A DNA stretch of 64,000 bases, taken from the NCBI GenBank assembly GCA_949825045.1, contig OX463824.1, forward strand, positions 32,272,001-32,336,000. Reading direction: 5' to 3'. Origin of the DNA: Argyresthia goedartella (taxonomy: Eukaryota; Arthropoda; Insecta; Lepidoptera; Argyresthiidae). The notes under the pieces are model-generated. The model did no database searches and was not told the origin of the DNA. It saw only the letters and a list, made by a program, of their open reading frames with translations. A program made the translations under genes and the position numbers. Shown here in pieces: positions 1 through 10,052 of this stretch. Within the stretch, counting starts at the first letter, position 1; every line of letters begins with the position of its first letter.

Positions 1-371
1 ACAAACAAACAGACAAACAAACAAACAAACAGACAAACAAACAAACAAACAAACAAACAAACAAACAGACAAACAAACAAACAAACAAACAAACAAACAA
101 ACAAACAAACAAACCAACAAACAAACAAACAAACAAACAAACAAACAAACAAACAAACAAACAGACAAACAAACAAACAAACAGACAAACAAACAAACAA
201 ACAAACAAACAAACAGACAAACAAACAAACAAACAGACAAACAAACAAACAAACAGACAAACAAACAAACAAACAAACAAACAAACAAACAAACAAACAA
301 ACAAACAAACAGACAAACAAACAAACAAACAAACAAACAAACAAACAAACAAACAAACCAACAAACAAACA
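1..371. repeat. (CAAA)n tetranucleotide microsatellite
   Basis: The first 371 bases are an almost uninterrupted run of the tetranucleotide CAAA. Variant CAGA units are scattered through it, mostly at multiples of four bases, and there are two CCAA variants (near 115 and 359). The array is cut by the window edge, so its full length is unknown. The run ends abruptly at ACATTTTTCC. Confidence 0.98.
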
Positions 372-384
372 TTTTTCCGTTGTA

Positions 385-430
385 GGTTTTAAATTTTATT
401 ACCGTGGCAAAAGGTTCAAAATGGCGACCC
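385..430 (+). repeat. Interspersed 46-bp repeat, copy 1
   Basis: This segment, starting GGTTTTAAATTTTATTACC and ending GCGACCC, recurs with a few substitutions at 2,056-2,101. It is probably part of a longer dispersed repeat. There is no reading frame of note. Confidence 0.6.
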
Positions 431-687
431 GTCCCAACTACCCTCGGTTTTTGAGAGGTTAATTACTCACGTTTGTGTACCCTTGGAGCTATAAAAATTC
501 AAACTTCTAGGTCTACGCAACCAAAAAATACGGCCGTTTATATCCGAAATTTGCCAAACTTGCTGAATTTGCTTGATACTCGCAAGGGAATCAAAACCTT
601 CAGGTACTTACGGTTGACCTAGGGATCATGGAATTTGGTAAAAAGTAGTCTTACAGCATAGGTCAAGAGAAAAATCTGAAAATTATA

Positions 688-930
688 AATTTCTGTCTGT
701 CTGCCTGTCTGTCTGCCTATACGTCTGTCAAGACCCTTTTTCTCATATATGTGCGCGATATATGTGCCTGTATAGTGGGTGTAACAGACAACTATAGTCA
801 TGTTTCAGGGGGTTGTTAGGGACATCATTGTGAACAAATCAGCTGATCGCTCGGCCCATAATGATTAGAGAAGTAAAGTGTGTACGGAACCTTTGGTGCG
901 CGAGTCCGACTCGCACTTGACCGTTTATTT
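688..930 (+). repeat. Lepidopteran interspersed repeat (CTGT run to GCGAGTCCGACTCGCAC end)
   Basis: A CTGTCTGTCTGCCTGTCTG stretch near 693-717 is followed about 165 bases later by GTACGGAACC and then GCGAGTCCGACTCGCAC, ending in CCGTTTATTTT. I recognise this succession as a very common non-coding repeat in moth and butterfly genomes. A relative lies at 3,990-4,330. The inner part is diverged. Its replication class is not evident from the sequence. Confidence 0.65.
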
Positions 931-1269
931 TAATTTTTAGAAAAGCACTATTTAAACCTCGGCTAAAATGGCAATTGCCTGACTCGTATTACTCTATATC
1001 CGTCCTGCCATTTCCGACTTTCCCCACAACGGCAATTATGTACTAGTGTTCACCAAAGTGTTTGTTTATTTCAAGACAGGACCTGCATTAGCTTGCAGTC
1101 TAAACACAATTAGAATTGAGGTACCTCGGTCCCGACCCTGGAATATTGGGCAGCAACTGATTACAAGTTACCGTCAGTTCGGCCATTGATTACACGTAAA
1201 ACAATCAGGATTCCGTTATTAAGATGCCCCGTCTGATGGAGGTCTAAATTAACTCATGGAAGTAAACCC

Positions 1270-1399
1270 GGAGTCTCTTATGGATCCATCTCAAAACATA
1301 ATAGGCGCCACTGACAAGCCAAATACGGTATTTTAATTTTGCACCCGCCCTCGGGAGCCTTCGATTAACTATTGCTAATCGAGTTTCATAAGAGACTCC
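1270..1399. repeat. 13-bp inverted repeat enclosing about 104 bp
   Basis: GGAGTCTCTTATG at 1,270-1,282 is exactly complementary to CATAAGAGACTCC at 1,387-1,399. The enclosed sequence has no ORF of note. It could be an old MITE-like element or a chance hairpin, and no target duplication is obvious. Confidence 0.4.
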
Positions 1400-1614
1400 G
1401 TCCCCTGAACACGTTGGCGTGGCAAATGCTAGCAAGCTATTTCATTACTCCAGTGGCTTAAAGCACGGGCTGCTGGCGAAATAAAGTGCCACTTAAATAT
1501 TATACTGACGCAGTCGTTTCCTGAACGAAAGACAGTGACAGCATGGCGAAGAGTGGACGTTAAACTTTAAGCTGTCGACTGCACATCCGGGCCGGATGTT
1601 AAATAAAAACAAAA

Positions 1615-1650
1615 CGCCAACCCTTTTCCCATCCAGGGTGGCAGAGGCAC
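1615..1650 (-). repeat. SINE tail-like fragment
   Basis: The stretch CGCC...CCCTTTTCCCAT..AGGGTGG.AGAGGCAC resembles the left end of the SINE at 18,240-18,475, which itself resembles the CACGCCTTT...GGGGTAGGCAGAG box common in lepidopteran SINEs. Only this short box is recognisable, so the call is tentative. Confidence 0.35.
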
Positions 1651-2055
1651 AGTTTTATGTTCATATCTGCAGCGATGGGCTTGCTCCCTGTCACGTAAAT
1701 GGAGTACTAAATAACGTCTAGCAGTAAACATAAACATTTATACACATGCACATACATTGCTTCTGAATTTAGAGATGTAAGGCCGGTATTTAACCGATTG
1801 GTTAAATACCAACTGTGCACATTTAACCGCACATGTGCGGGAAAACCCGTTTTGGTCGGGGGCTTGGGTTAAATGCGTATTTTGTCGTAACTACTTGAGT
1901 TTAATTTATATTTGCTTTGTTAATTCCTCGTGGTTTGTTAAAGAGTTCTATAGACGGATTTTTCGATGTTAGTTACAACGGATATCGGAAAAATATCGAT
2001 TTAATCTCTTGAATAGATATCCAGCGGTGTTAGATAACGCCACTTTTCAGTTATG

Positions 2056-2101
2056 GGTTTTAAATTTTATTACCATGGCATAGGGTTTAAAATCGCGACC
2101 C
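2056..2101 (+). repeat. Interspersed 46-bp repeat, copy 2
   Basis: Second copy of the repeat at 385-430. The outer and central words are conserved and there are a handful of substitutions. Confidence 0.6.
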
Positions 2102-2269
2102 CTGGCAATTTAACTGCACAGAAGAGAGCATTTAACCGTGCACTTTTGGGTTTAACGGTTAATTTACAACTGTACTTCTGACCCCACACAACACAATAAC
2201 CTGTGTCATGGGAACCGGAAACAGCGACGTCACACACTTATAAAACATCCAAAAAATGTGGGTTTTTTT

Positions 2270-2345
2270 CCTTATCCCCAACCGGGTCGAACCCGGAACC
2301 TCTCGCATGTTATGCAGAGCCATAACCGCAACGCCACAGAGGTCG
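2270..2345 (-). tRNA. tRNA-Val(AAC)-like pseudogene or SINE head
   Basis: On the minus strand the segment shows a tRNA layout. The A-box region reads GTGGCGTTGCGGTTATGG, the anticodon loop ATAACAT would give anticodon AAC (Val), and the B-box GGTTCGACC sits in a good T-stem (CCGGG/CCCGG). The acceptor stem pairs poorly, with several mismatches or wobbles, and the anticodon stem is imperfect. On the minus strand the tRNA-like part is followed by an A-rich stretch. This fits a tRNA-derived SINE or a tRNA pseudogene better than a functional tRNA. Confidence 0.45.
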
Positions 2346-2667
2346 TCAAATAAAGTGAACTGTAATGTTTGTTTTAATAGTTAGGAAAACGACAAAGTGT
2401 ATATGTGGGTCGGTAAGTTCGCTCCTATTAACTTTGATAGCAGTGAACAAAACAAAAAGTTCAACAAGTGGAATAATTATAGAAACAAATAACCCTTTAT
2501 TTTGATACCCCGAAATGTATATTTTAGACACATAATATGGCGCAAAAATCGGCAATTTTTTCAAATTTTGATTAACCCAGTCTCAGTCAGTTGAGACGAA
2601 TCTAACACCTCTCAAGCTAAAATCCATTTAGCCGTTTAGGCTACAGAGCGTGCCAAAGAAATATACA

Positions 2668-2702
2668 TATGTCTACACACGCACACACACACACACATAC
2701 AC
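2668..2702. repeat. (CA)n microsatellite
   Basis: Imperfect CACACACGCACACACACACAC run with flanking ACAT units. Confidence 0.85.
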
Positions 2703-2858
2703 TTGAAAATCATAATCCTCGTTCTGGGGCAGTCGGGTAAATACAAAACCCGCCTACTAAAACATCGCGTTCTACAGAATATGAAACCGATTACCACCGG
2801 GTGGTCAATACGCTTCTAATACTTACACTAAATGCAAGTAAAGCTGCAAGCAAGAGCT

Positions 2859-2862
<4 letters not shown>

Positions 2863-2906
<44 letters not shown>
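2863..2906. repeat. (TA)n microsatellite
   Basis: About 20 uninterrupted TA dinucleotides. Confidence 0.95.
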
Positions 2907-2908
<2 letters not shown>

Positions 2909-3054
2909 GCATCGTGTCAATGAATAAAAGCATAAAGAGAAACTAGTTTGTTAAGAATCATGAGCAGCGTCGATTTCATTGGCTTTTTATTTGAAAATTC
3001 CCTCGTCTGACATCATACATAGATACCGTCTTAAAAGAGTCCATAGAAAAAAAA

Positions 3055-3860
3055 ATAACATTTCGCTAAATTGTCAATCCTGGTCCCAAGTTACTCTTCC
3101 CATTATATATGGCGGGCTGGGTATTCGGTCCACTAGCGACCTGACTCTGCTTCTCTGTCTGTCGACAGCACCGTCGCCCTCATTGGTGGTATCCTTCACG
3201 TAACCAATCCAACTGATGTGGTTGTGACGGGCTTGGCAGATGCAGAGTCAACTTGGGGAGCTGGTTTCCCCAGTAAAGTACCCTCGGAAAAAACCAGCCA
3301 AGCCGCCTGGGACCTGGTAAAAGTAAAAACAATGTACAATTCACTTTTAGCAAACTGTCCAAATCCTACTGAGCGTGCTCGACTGCTGGCAATACCCGAG
3401 CCTGAGTCAGGGCTTTGACTACACGCTTTGCTGTCGAGGAACATTGGATCCCATTTGGACCCGGCTTCCCTGCGTGTAGCGATACGCCTCAGGCTTGGTC
3501 TCAAAGTTTGTGAACCACTTCCATGCTGCCGCTGCGGTAACCCAGTAGACAACCTTGGGCGCCATGGACTTTACTGCCAGTCGAGTTCCGGCGATACTAC
3601 AGGCAGACGACACTAAATGACCTTTTTCGAAGAGCCCTTGGGAGGGCAAACACACCATCTACCGATATTCTACAGAATAGTGAAAGATCTATATAAAAAA
3701 TTGTCAGTGTGTCTGGCGACCTAAGGGCCTACTTTGCCCAAAGGCTGAGCATGGCAATTCAGCAGGAAAATGCGGCCGGCGTGCTGGAGACAATGCCCCG
3801 GGCTAGCTTAAGTTTCTTAGAATCGATTGAATGTAACTATTTGTATGTAAACACTCTACT
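3055..3860 (+). pseudogene. LINE reverse transcriptase C-terminal relic (CRCG...GRHGLYC tail)
   Basis: Broken plus-strand frames between 3,055 and 3,860 translate to pieces typical of the region after the RT domain in some invertebrate non-LTR elements. They begin with a segment reading like LPIIYGGLGIRSTSDL. A Cys/His tail follows with the spacing CRCG..VD.LGRHGLYC. Near 3,720-3,800 a further segment reads SGDLRAYFAQRLSMAIQQ. No catalytic RT core is present and several frame changes are needed, so this is a dead fragment. The family assignment is from memory of the motif and is tentative. Confidence 0.55.
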
Positions 3861-3989
3861 CTCTAAATAACTTTTGAAAGTTGTTCGTCAATTAAACTTG
3901 GCGCCATGGAAACTTGGCGCAAACTGTAAGGTAAGTGAGGTCGGGGGCGGAGAATTCAAAGTGCCTAGATTTTCGCGATGTTTTCCGTA

Positions 3990-4330
3990 CCCAAATACTC
4001 AGCTGTCCATCTGCCCGTCCGTCTGTCACCAGGCTGTACCCCATGAACCGTGATAGTTAGACAGTTGAAATTTTCAAAGATGATGTATTTCTGTTGCCAC
4101 TGTAACAACAAATACTAAAAAACAGAATAAAACAAATATTGTAAGGGGGCTCCCATGCAACAATTCTTTCAATACCACATACAATCTTATGAATGCACCT
4201 GGTTACGTACATGGAGTGTGAAAGTAGCCGCACCAACAACTTTGTAAACAACATTTTGCTATGTGAACTCCAAACTATTCACTCCACACCATCCCTACCA
4301 TGGTACGATGGTACGGAACCCTTTTGGTTT
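3990..4330 (+). repeat. Lepidopteran interspersed repeat
   Basis: The stretch CTGTCACCAGGCTGTACCCC, then ATGAACCGTGATAG, then the words GATGATGTATTTCTGTTGCC and GGGGGCTCCCATGCAACAA, is a widespread lepidopteran repeat that I recognise in this order. Near 4,305-4,325 the GTACGGAACCC word of the normal end appears, but the GCGAGTCCGACTCGC end seen at 900-925 is lost. Non-coding. Confidence 0.7.
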
Positions 4331-4886
4331 TGGTAGACAGGTTTTAGTAGGAACCTAACCTACATTTTAGTTTTACTACATATTTTCATTAATATATTTC
4401 TAAATAGGTACTTAATATGATGTTGGCATTGTAACCCAACTATCTTAGGTACCTTTAGGCTTACCTATTGCTTGTGGCAACACTGAGGTCAACAACCGAC
4501 TGAGATTTATCCTATGTAAAATTAAAATATAAATTGTTTTCTTGTGTAATTAAACTACAATTCTAGTTGTATTTATTAGGATAATCATAAATATACGTGT
4601 GACTATAAATATGTTATATGAGTGACGTGTATTTGATGCAAACTGGGCAATTGTTTTTCGATTACAGAATTTTGTTTTTGTCATTGTTATTCTCGGTTCG
4701 GAGTGATTTTGTTCTATTTTCAGTGTTTTCTAAGCGAAAATAAAACATCTGGAATCTAATTTCAACCAAATAAATCACGTAAGTGGCAATCATTTCGAAC
4801 TCGGCTCTGCTGACATAACCTCAATTGGCTGACAATTATTCTGGTAGTTTGTTGACACTGATACATACTATTTTCCTTTCATATCT
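4331..4886. other. AT-rich non-coding stretch, possible LINE-K 5' leader
   Basis: No ORF or known repeat is recognised. Because ORF1 of the following LINE starts near 4,887, the right part may be that element's 5' UTR. The element's true 5' end cannot be placed. Confidence 0.4.
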
Positions 4887-4889
4887 ATA

Positions 4890-6094
4890 ATGGACAGTCG
4901 CATGCAGACCCGTAAAGCACGCCAAGTATAATCCCAGCCAAAACTGGCTTTAAAAGAATTAAAACTATCTAGGGAATTGTGTAGCCAGTTGACTTGTGAA
5001 CGGGAGGACAATGAAAAGATATTGCTAGAAGCATTAGGTAATAATACTAAACTAAAAACTGAGCTGTCTACATTACACTCACAATATGAAAATGTACTTG
5101 AAGAACAAAATAGGTCAAAAATGATAATTCATGGTTTTGATCAGTGCGCTGCTGAATATGAGTTTGCTTTGAAGATAATTTCTACCCTGGAAAAGGACCT
5201 GTCTGATGCCCACAACCAAATACATAATTAGAAGAGGAGTCTCAAGGTTCAGCAGCACAAAAATCCCAAAATGTATTTGAGGAATTGCATGTAGAGATGT
5301 GTCCAGTGCAGTGATCGATTTGACTCATGAAGACTCAGTGGTGGGCACTGGTTTAACATGCAGCAAAAACGTATCAAAAAGATATGTTAAAATTTAAAAA
5401 AAACATCACTCAAACATCCAAAAAAAATAACTCATAAAAATCTCAATAAAAGTTTATACAATAGCAGTAAAATAGAAATTTTGGAAAAGTTTAAAATGTG
5501 TATGGCAGAGTTAGAAATTAATAAAACAAAATATGAGAAAGACCTGCCAAATCTTGAGTCTGAACTTGCCACTGTCAATGAGATCTATTACTGCCCGCTA
5601 TGAAAAATCTCAAGAGTCTCATAGCAATCAGGAACGCTATGACTTTTTGGTGGCCTATCATTTGTGTGACTGCCAACGTTCCTTGCAACAGCCGGAGAGA
5701 CCATCTTCAACCACGAGCCTTGAAATAAGAATCCGACCTAGGATTTCAGGGTCGCACAAAAGCATCACAAGCAAAACTGTTATGTTTTGTGATGAAATTG
5801 GAGGAAACTTAGGCATATTATTGAATATGTTGGGACACTCAGTCATATATAACTGTTTAACAAACTCCAGTTTTCATGATGTTATGCAAAAAATAACAAA
5901 GACACTTGATCTGACACCTGAATCAAACTTAATACTCATGTTTGGAAATAGGGATGAGGTAAACAAATGGGACCTAATTAAATATTTTGAAACACTTTGC
6001 TCACTGAATGTTAATAAAAAAAATATGTTTACATTCCCATACAGTAAGAGATTGCCAAAAGCTTTAAATGATCTTAGATATAAGCTAAATATGA
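4890..6094 (+). pseudogene. LINE-K ORF1, coiled coil plus esterase-like domain (broken)
   Basis: ORF1 of CR1-type elements encodes a nucleic-acid-binding partner of ORF2 and can carry an SGNH-esterase-like domain. Here the first part (4,890-5,231) is Lys/Glu/Gln-rich with heptad-like leucines (for example LLEALGNNTKLKTELSTL), consistent with a coiled coil. After several stops, the frame at 5,533-6,094 contains VMFCDEIGGNLGILLN and later LILMFGNRDEV and FTFPYSKRLP. These match the block order of the esterase-like domain (CDEIG, a GN block, PYS). The frame is cut at 6,094 by insertion of a BEL solo LTR. The last codons of the apparent ORF up to 6,135 are LTR sequence, not ORF1. A stop near 4,930 and others before 5,533 make it a pseudogene. 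Confidence 0.7.
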
Positions 6095-6671
6095 TGTTTA
6101 ATTCCACGCCTCAACCGAACGGCGTGGAATCTTGAGGTGGTGAGTTTTTGCCAGGAGGGAGAATCGCAAGTGTTACTGACCTTTGTCGCCGTAGACAGGA
6201 ATTCGAGAGCTCAATTCGAGGCAGGAATACGGGATAAGGAGTGCACGAGTGGGGGGAGAGGAACCGAATCTCACTCTCTTTGCAGCCCGACGCTGTCGCC
6301 GGCGTGTTGCCTGCCGACACGAGGAGTCGCTGTCCGATTACGACGAGTTGGGGACCGTACAACTTCAACCTTCACAACACGAATCATTCACTCCGTGGTA
6401 GCGAATCTACTTATTTCCCGACGATTAATATGATAACCACTCCGACCAGGCCCGACACCCGTGTTAGACAATTGTTACACTGAAATACAGTCAAGGCCCG
6501 ACGCCATGAGCAGACATGTTTTTTCTCACGACAAGAAAGTAACCTCTAATTTCTCATCTCGTTTCTGTACTAGTGACAGCTGCGGTTCCGTTTCCGCTAG
6601 TGATGTCCCGATTACTTGCGATCGATCTGCGCAACGAAAACCGGTGCGTTCCGAAGCATAAATATTAAACA
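6095..6671 (-). mobile_element. Solo BEL/Pao LTR inserted in LINE-K ORF1
   Basis: The 577-bp segment begins TGTTTAATTCCACGCC and ends GCATAAATATTAAACA, so it has TG...CA ends inside a TGTTTA/TAAACA inverted terminal repeat. It is homologous along its length to the LTR at 10,854-11,399. Flanking pentamers are TATGA on the left and TATAA on the right, a plausible 5-bp target duplication with one mismatch. No internal BEL sequence is adjacent, which fits a solo LTR left by LTR-LTR recombination. ORF1-type coding resumes on the right. Strand is given by homology to the minus-strand BEL element. Confidence 0.85.
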
Positions 6672-7062
6672 TATAACATTACATATAATGTCATATAATA
6701 ATAGTTTGATTCATCTGATTGACTCTAACAATTATGTTAGTGATAATGTTTATTTGACCAAAGGTAGTTACTAACTTTCAGATTTTTACAAACGGCTGTG
6801 GCGCTATCTTATTTTTTTAGTATTACAGCCAAGAATTTGGCTAACCTGACTGCTTCTATTGAGCACAGACAAGGGATATAGGAAGACATTTCAAGTCATT
6901 TAAATTAGTTCTTAAAACAATAGAGGAAATCTCTAGCATACATAAGCCAATAAATATATCAAGCAAGCATAGGAGATCAAAAATGTGTAATATCTTGTCC
7001 GAATTAAATAAGTAAAAAAGTGTAATAATATCCCAATATTAAATATTATTCAGACAAAGGGT
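6672..7062 (+). pseudogene. LINE-K ORF1 C-terminal remainder and ORF1-ORF2 spacer
   Basis: To the right of the solo LTR, disconnected pieces such as NVYLTKGSY and SDFYKRLW near 6,738-6,800 resemble the end of the esterase-type ORF1. Several stops and frame changes follow. The stretch up to 7,062 has no open frame and is AT-rich. Confidence 0.5.
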
Positions 7063-7740
7063 AAACCCCACTTAAATATTACCCATCAAAACATGCAGGG
7101 GCTACTTGGCTAAGAACTTGTATTAGAATTATTTCTTAATAATTCTGACAACGATGTTATTTGTATTATAGAACACTGGTTAAAGGAAAATATGATGTCT
7201 TTTAACATAAATAATTACAAAATTGTAGTTGTTACAATAGAAAGTCTGCTGATAGAGGTAGTTCTTTTATCTTAGTAAAAAAATATATTAAGGTGAAACA
7301 ACGGAATGATATTCTTGCACTTACTGTAGAAAGACAAATAGAGGTATCCTGTGTTGAGTTGGATAGCCATATTATTGTTTGTGTCTACAGACCTCCGAGA
7401 GATGAAAAAGGCCATGGCAATTTTTAAATATTCGAGAAAATTATGGACGAAGCCCTCATTAAACTTTGTAATAACAGAAAAAAGTGAATTATTTATTGCG
7501 ATCTCAATGTAGATCTGCTTGTAGATACAACACTGAAGCGACGATTAATAACTCTATTCAAATCTTAAATTTATAGCATGTATTTCTAGAGCCAAACTTG
7601 CTTAGATAACGATTTTTGTGACTGTGCATTCACAAGTAAAAATGTAATTAACTGTTTACCATCCGATCACAGTGATCAAACAATTTCATTCCCAATTGCC
7701 AGTAAAAATAAGACTGATCCAAAATTTTATAGGCCTATTC
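7063..7740 (+). pseudogene. LINE-K ORF2 endonuclease domain (broken)
   Basis: Conceptual translation gives the blocks of an apurinic-type (EEP) endonuclease, which nicks target DNA for target-primed reverse transcription. They are NITHQNMQGL near 7,075, a glutamate block CIIEHWLKEN near 7,165, VCVYRPPRD near 7,380, a degraded CDLNVDLL near 7,500, and the catalytic SDHSDQTISF block near 7,665. At least six stops or frame changes interrupt it. It leads into the RT part at 7,758 with no spacer, as in an ORF2 polyprotein. Confidence 0.7.
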
Positions 7741-7757
7741 CATTCCATAGACTAGGG

Positions 7758-9789
7758 ATGTTTAAGAAAAACTTAGATATAGGTTTGCCAGTACCGGATT
7801 TTGATGAACAGAACCCGAACAAAATCTATTCTGACTTCTTCAACATTATTCAAACAGAACTCAATACAGTTTTCAAATTAAAGAAAGTCAGTGCCAACAA
7901 CGGTACATCTAAATTTAATGACTGGGCAACATTTGGAATTCGTAAAAGTAGAGCTATCTTGTATGACCTTTATGAACAAAAAACCTATAACTTTGATATA
8001 AAATTTAATGACTATGGTAAAAAATATTCCAAAACTTTCAAATTAATTTGCAGAACTGCAAAAACTTTACACATTAATAGAAAAATACAAAATTCAAATA
8101 ATAGAATAAAAACGGTTTGGCAAATCATAAACCGTGAAACTGGCAAAGTTATACCAAGGGATAATGATTTCTGCTTAAAGATAGATGATGATGTTGTTAA
8201 ATCTAACGCTGAGGTAGCTCGAGCTTTTGAAACATTCTTCAACAATGCACCCTTACTCACAACAGAGCATCTAAATTCATCTCCATATGAAGCAGAGGCT
8301 TTGTTAAAAAGCAGCACTAGCATCAGTAATGTAGATTTTAAATGTTATCATGTATATCCCCAGGATATTGTCAAAACGTATATAGAAGTAAACTAACTTA
8401 AAAAATACTGAAGACCTTTGGGGTATATCAGTCAAAGTCATTGGTTCAATAATACTTGTTATAGCCCCACACCTAGCTTATATATTTAATAAATGTGTTG
8501 ATGATGTAGCTTTCTCAGACCTCATCAAGGGTGATCCGTCAAATTTCAGCCCAATATCTGTTCTTCCAGCACTAAGTAAATTTTTTGAAAAGATTATACT
8601 CAATCAAATGCTCTCACATTTCAACCGTACAAAAAAACTCCACGCCAAGCAATACGGTTTCACTAGTAGTAAATCGACTATGGATGCAGTTATTATATCT
8701 CATATTTAATCTGCATGGGAAGCTGCACAGGATGCTATCGGTGTTTTTTGCGATCTGTCAAAGGCATTCAATTGTGTTGATCATGACACGCTACTAATGA
8801 AGTTAAATCATTACGGCGTTAGAAATAAAGCGTTGTATCTACTAAGATCATACCTAAGCAATAGAATTCAAAAGGCAGAATCTGATGGATTGGGGGTAAA
8901 AATTGGCGTTCCACAAGGTTCCATATTAGGACCTTTCTTATTCTTGGTATATATTAATGACCTGCCTTTTATGGTGGAGTAATTGACTAATTTCAAAATT
9001 GAAAGACAAAAAGAAGACTTTGATGATGTCAATAGAGTATTATCTTTAACCTTGAATTGGTTCACAGTTAACAATTTATTGTTAAATGCTGGTAAAATCA
9101 AATGTATAATATTCTCACTTCCAAATGTCAGGCAAGTTGGGACCAGTTTAGTGTTGGACAGCAATACGTAAGAATTAGTAAATGACACGAAGTTTCTTGG
9201 AATAACCATTGATAGCAAATTGCAGTGGGGACCCCACATAGAAAAATTTACTGGTAAATTAAGTTCTGCGGCTTACGCTGTTAGGAACATCAGACAAAAC
9301 ATGGATGTGGCTACATCTAGGCTAGTATATTTTAGTCACTTTCATAGTGTCATGTCCTATGGTATCTTGTTGTTGGGGAAAGCAGCGGATATTCAAACTA
9401 TTTTTATTTTACAGAAAAGAGCTATTCGAGCAATTTATAATTTAAAACGAACAGACTCCTTAAGAGAGCTTTTTAAAGAAATTGACATACTAACAGTAGC
9501 TAGTCAATTTATTTTCGGAAATATAATGTATTTACGCAAGAACCTTACAACATTTTCCAAACTTAGCGATAGCTGTAACCTAAGAAATAATCACAGACTA
9601 TGTGCGCCCCGTTTTAGACTCGTGAAGGTTAGCAATTCTTTCAAGGGTCAGTGCATTCTCTACTACAATAAGATACCTCTGGATATTTTGAAATTGCCAT
9701 TTGAGCAATTTAAAAAGCATGTTAAAGCGACCTTGTCGAAAAAGGGATATTACAATGTTCAAGATTACTTAAATGACAGGATTTTATAG
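7758..9789 (+). pseudogene. LINE-K ORF2 reverse transcriptase (active-site motif deleted)
   Basis: The RT copies the element's RNA at the nicked target. The first part (7,758-8,396) is the linker before RT. Fingers and palm motifs then appear: FSPISVLPALSKFFEK near 8,545, FCDLSKAFNCVDHDTL near 8,748 and GVPQGSILGPFLFLVYINDLP near 8,907-8,970. Directly after DLPFMVE there is a stop at 8,980 and the sequence resumes at NFKIERQKED. The FADD box present in the sister copy near 59,955 is absent, so the catalytic aspartates are deleted here. The C-terminal domain (9,220-9,789) runs to the conserved KKGYYNVQDYL ending. A further stop lies near 9,170. Confidence 0.85.
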
Positions 9790-9928
9790 GGTTAATCTGG
9801 CTCAACACAGACCTTGCTGTTAATAGTTTTGTAATTATTTATTCATGCTTATTAATCATAACAATTAAATTTTTCATATTTGTATTATTTAAGCACAACC
9901 TATTTTTAAAAGAGATCTAAAAATCAAT

Positions 9929-9962
9929 CTGTGGGAGTTTCTACGCCCTTCTCCTCCCACAG
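9929..9962 (+). other. LINE-K 3' UTR hairpin
   Basis: CTGTGGGAG (9,929-9,937) pairs perfectly with CTCCCACAG (9,954-9,962) around a 16-base loop starting TTTCTA. The same hairpin is at 60,932-60,965. A version with a different stem but similar loop is at 25,125-25,158 and 46,873-46,906. It lies about 60 bases before AATAAAG, so it may be the RNA structure read by the LINE RT. Confidence 0.7.
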
Positions 9963-10052
9963 TGGTCCAATGTAGAGAAGAGGCAAAAAATGACGTTTGC
10001 TAAGTATATGTAAATATCTACAGTAATAAAGTACTTTGACTTTGACTTTGGA

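Larger units (their letters stand above)
931..2269. other. Non-coding stretch without recognisable gene
   Basis: There is no convincing coding region. Visible pieces are: a 13-bp inverted repeat pair (1,270-1,282 with 1,387-1,399), a 17-base near-palindrome centred at 1,590 (ACATCCGG G CCGGATGT), a short match at 1,615-1,650 to the end of the SINE at 18,240, and the second copy of the 46-bp repeat at 2,056-2,101. The rest looks like diverged repeat or intergenic DNA. Confidence 0.6.
4887..10052 (+). mobile_element. LINE-K: long CR1-like non-LTR retrotransposon, interrupted by a solo LTR
   Basis: The segment has the order of a CR1-like LINE: ORF1 (4,887-7,000, split by an LTR), ORF2 endonuclease (7,063-7,740), ORF2 reverse transcriptase (7,758-9,789), a 3' UTR with a stable hairpin (9,929-9,962), and a short tandem tail of TTTGAC units after AATAAAG (10,026-10,052). 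Every ORF carries stops or frame changes, so the copy is inactive. Relatives in the window are at 19,098-20,110, 24,881-25,350, 46,629-47,095, 59,897-61,055 and 63,035-64,000. Class assignment rests on domain order and on the esterase-type ORF1. A Jockey-group assignment is the alternative. Confidence 0.8.

Noticed and set aside
1..371. CRISPR array
   Set aside because: It is a four-base microsatellite without spacers, in eukaryotic DNA.
2270..2345. Functional tRNA-Val gene
   Set aside because: The acceptor stem pairs poorly and the anticodon stem is imperfect.
3196..3658. Minus-strand frames of 79-118 codons
   Set aside because: They are shadows of the plus-strand LINE C-terminal relic, which has recognisable motifs.
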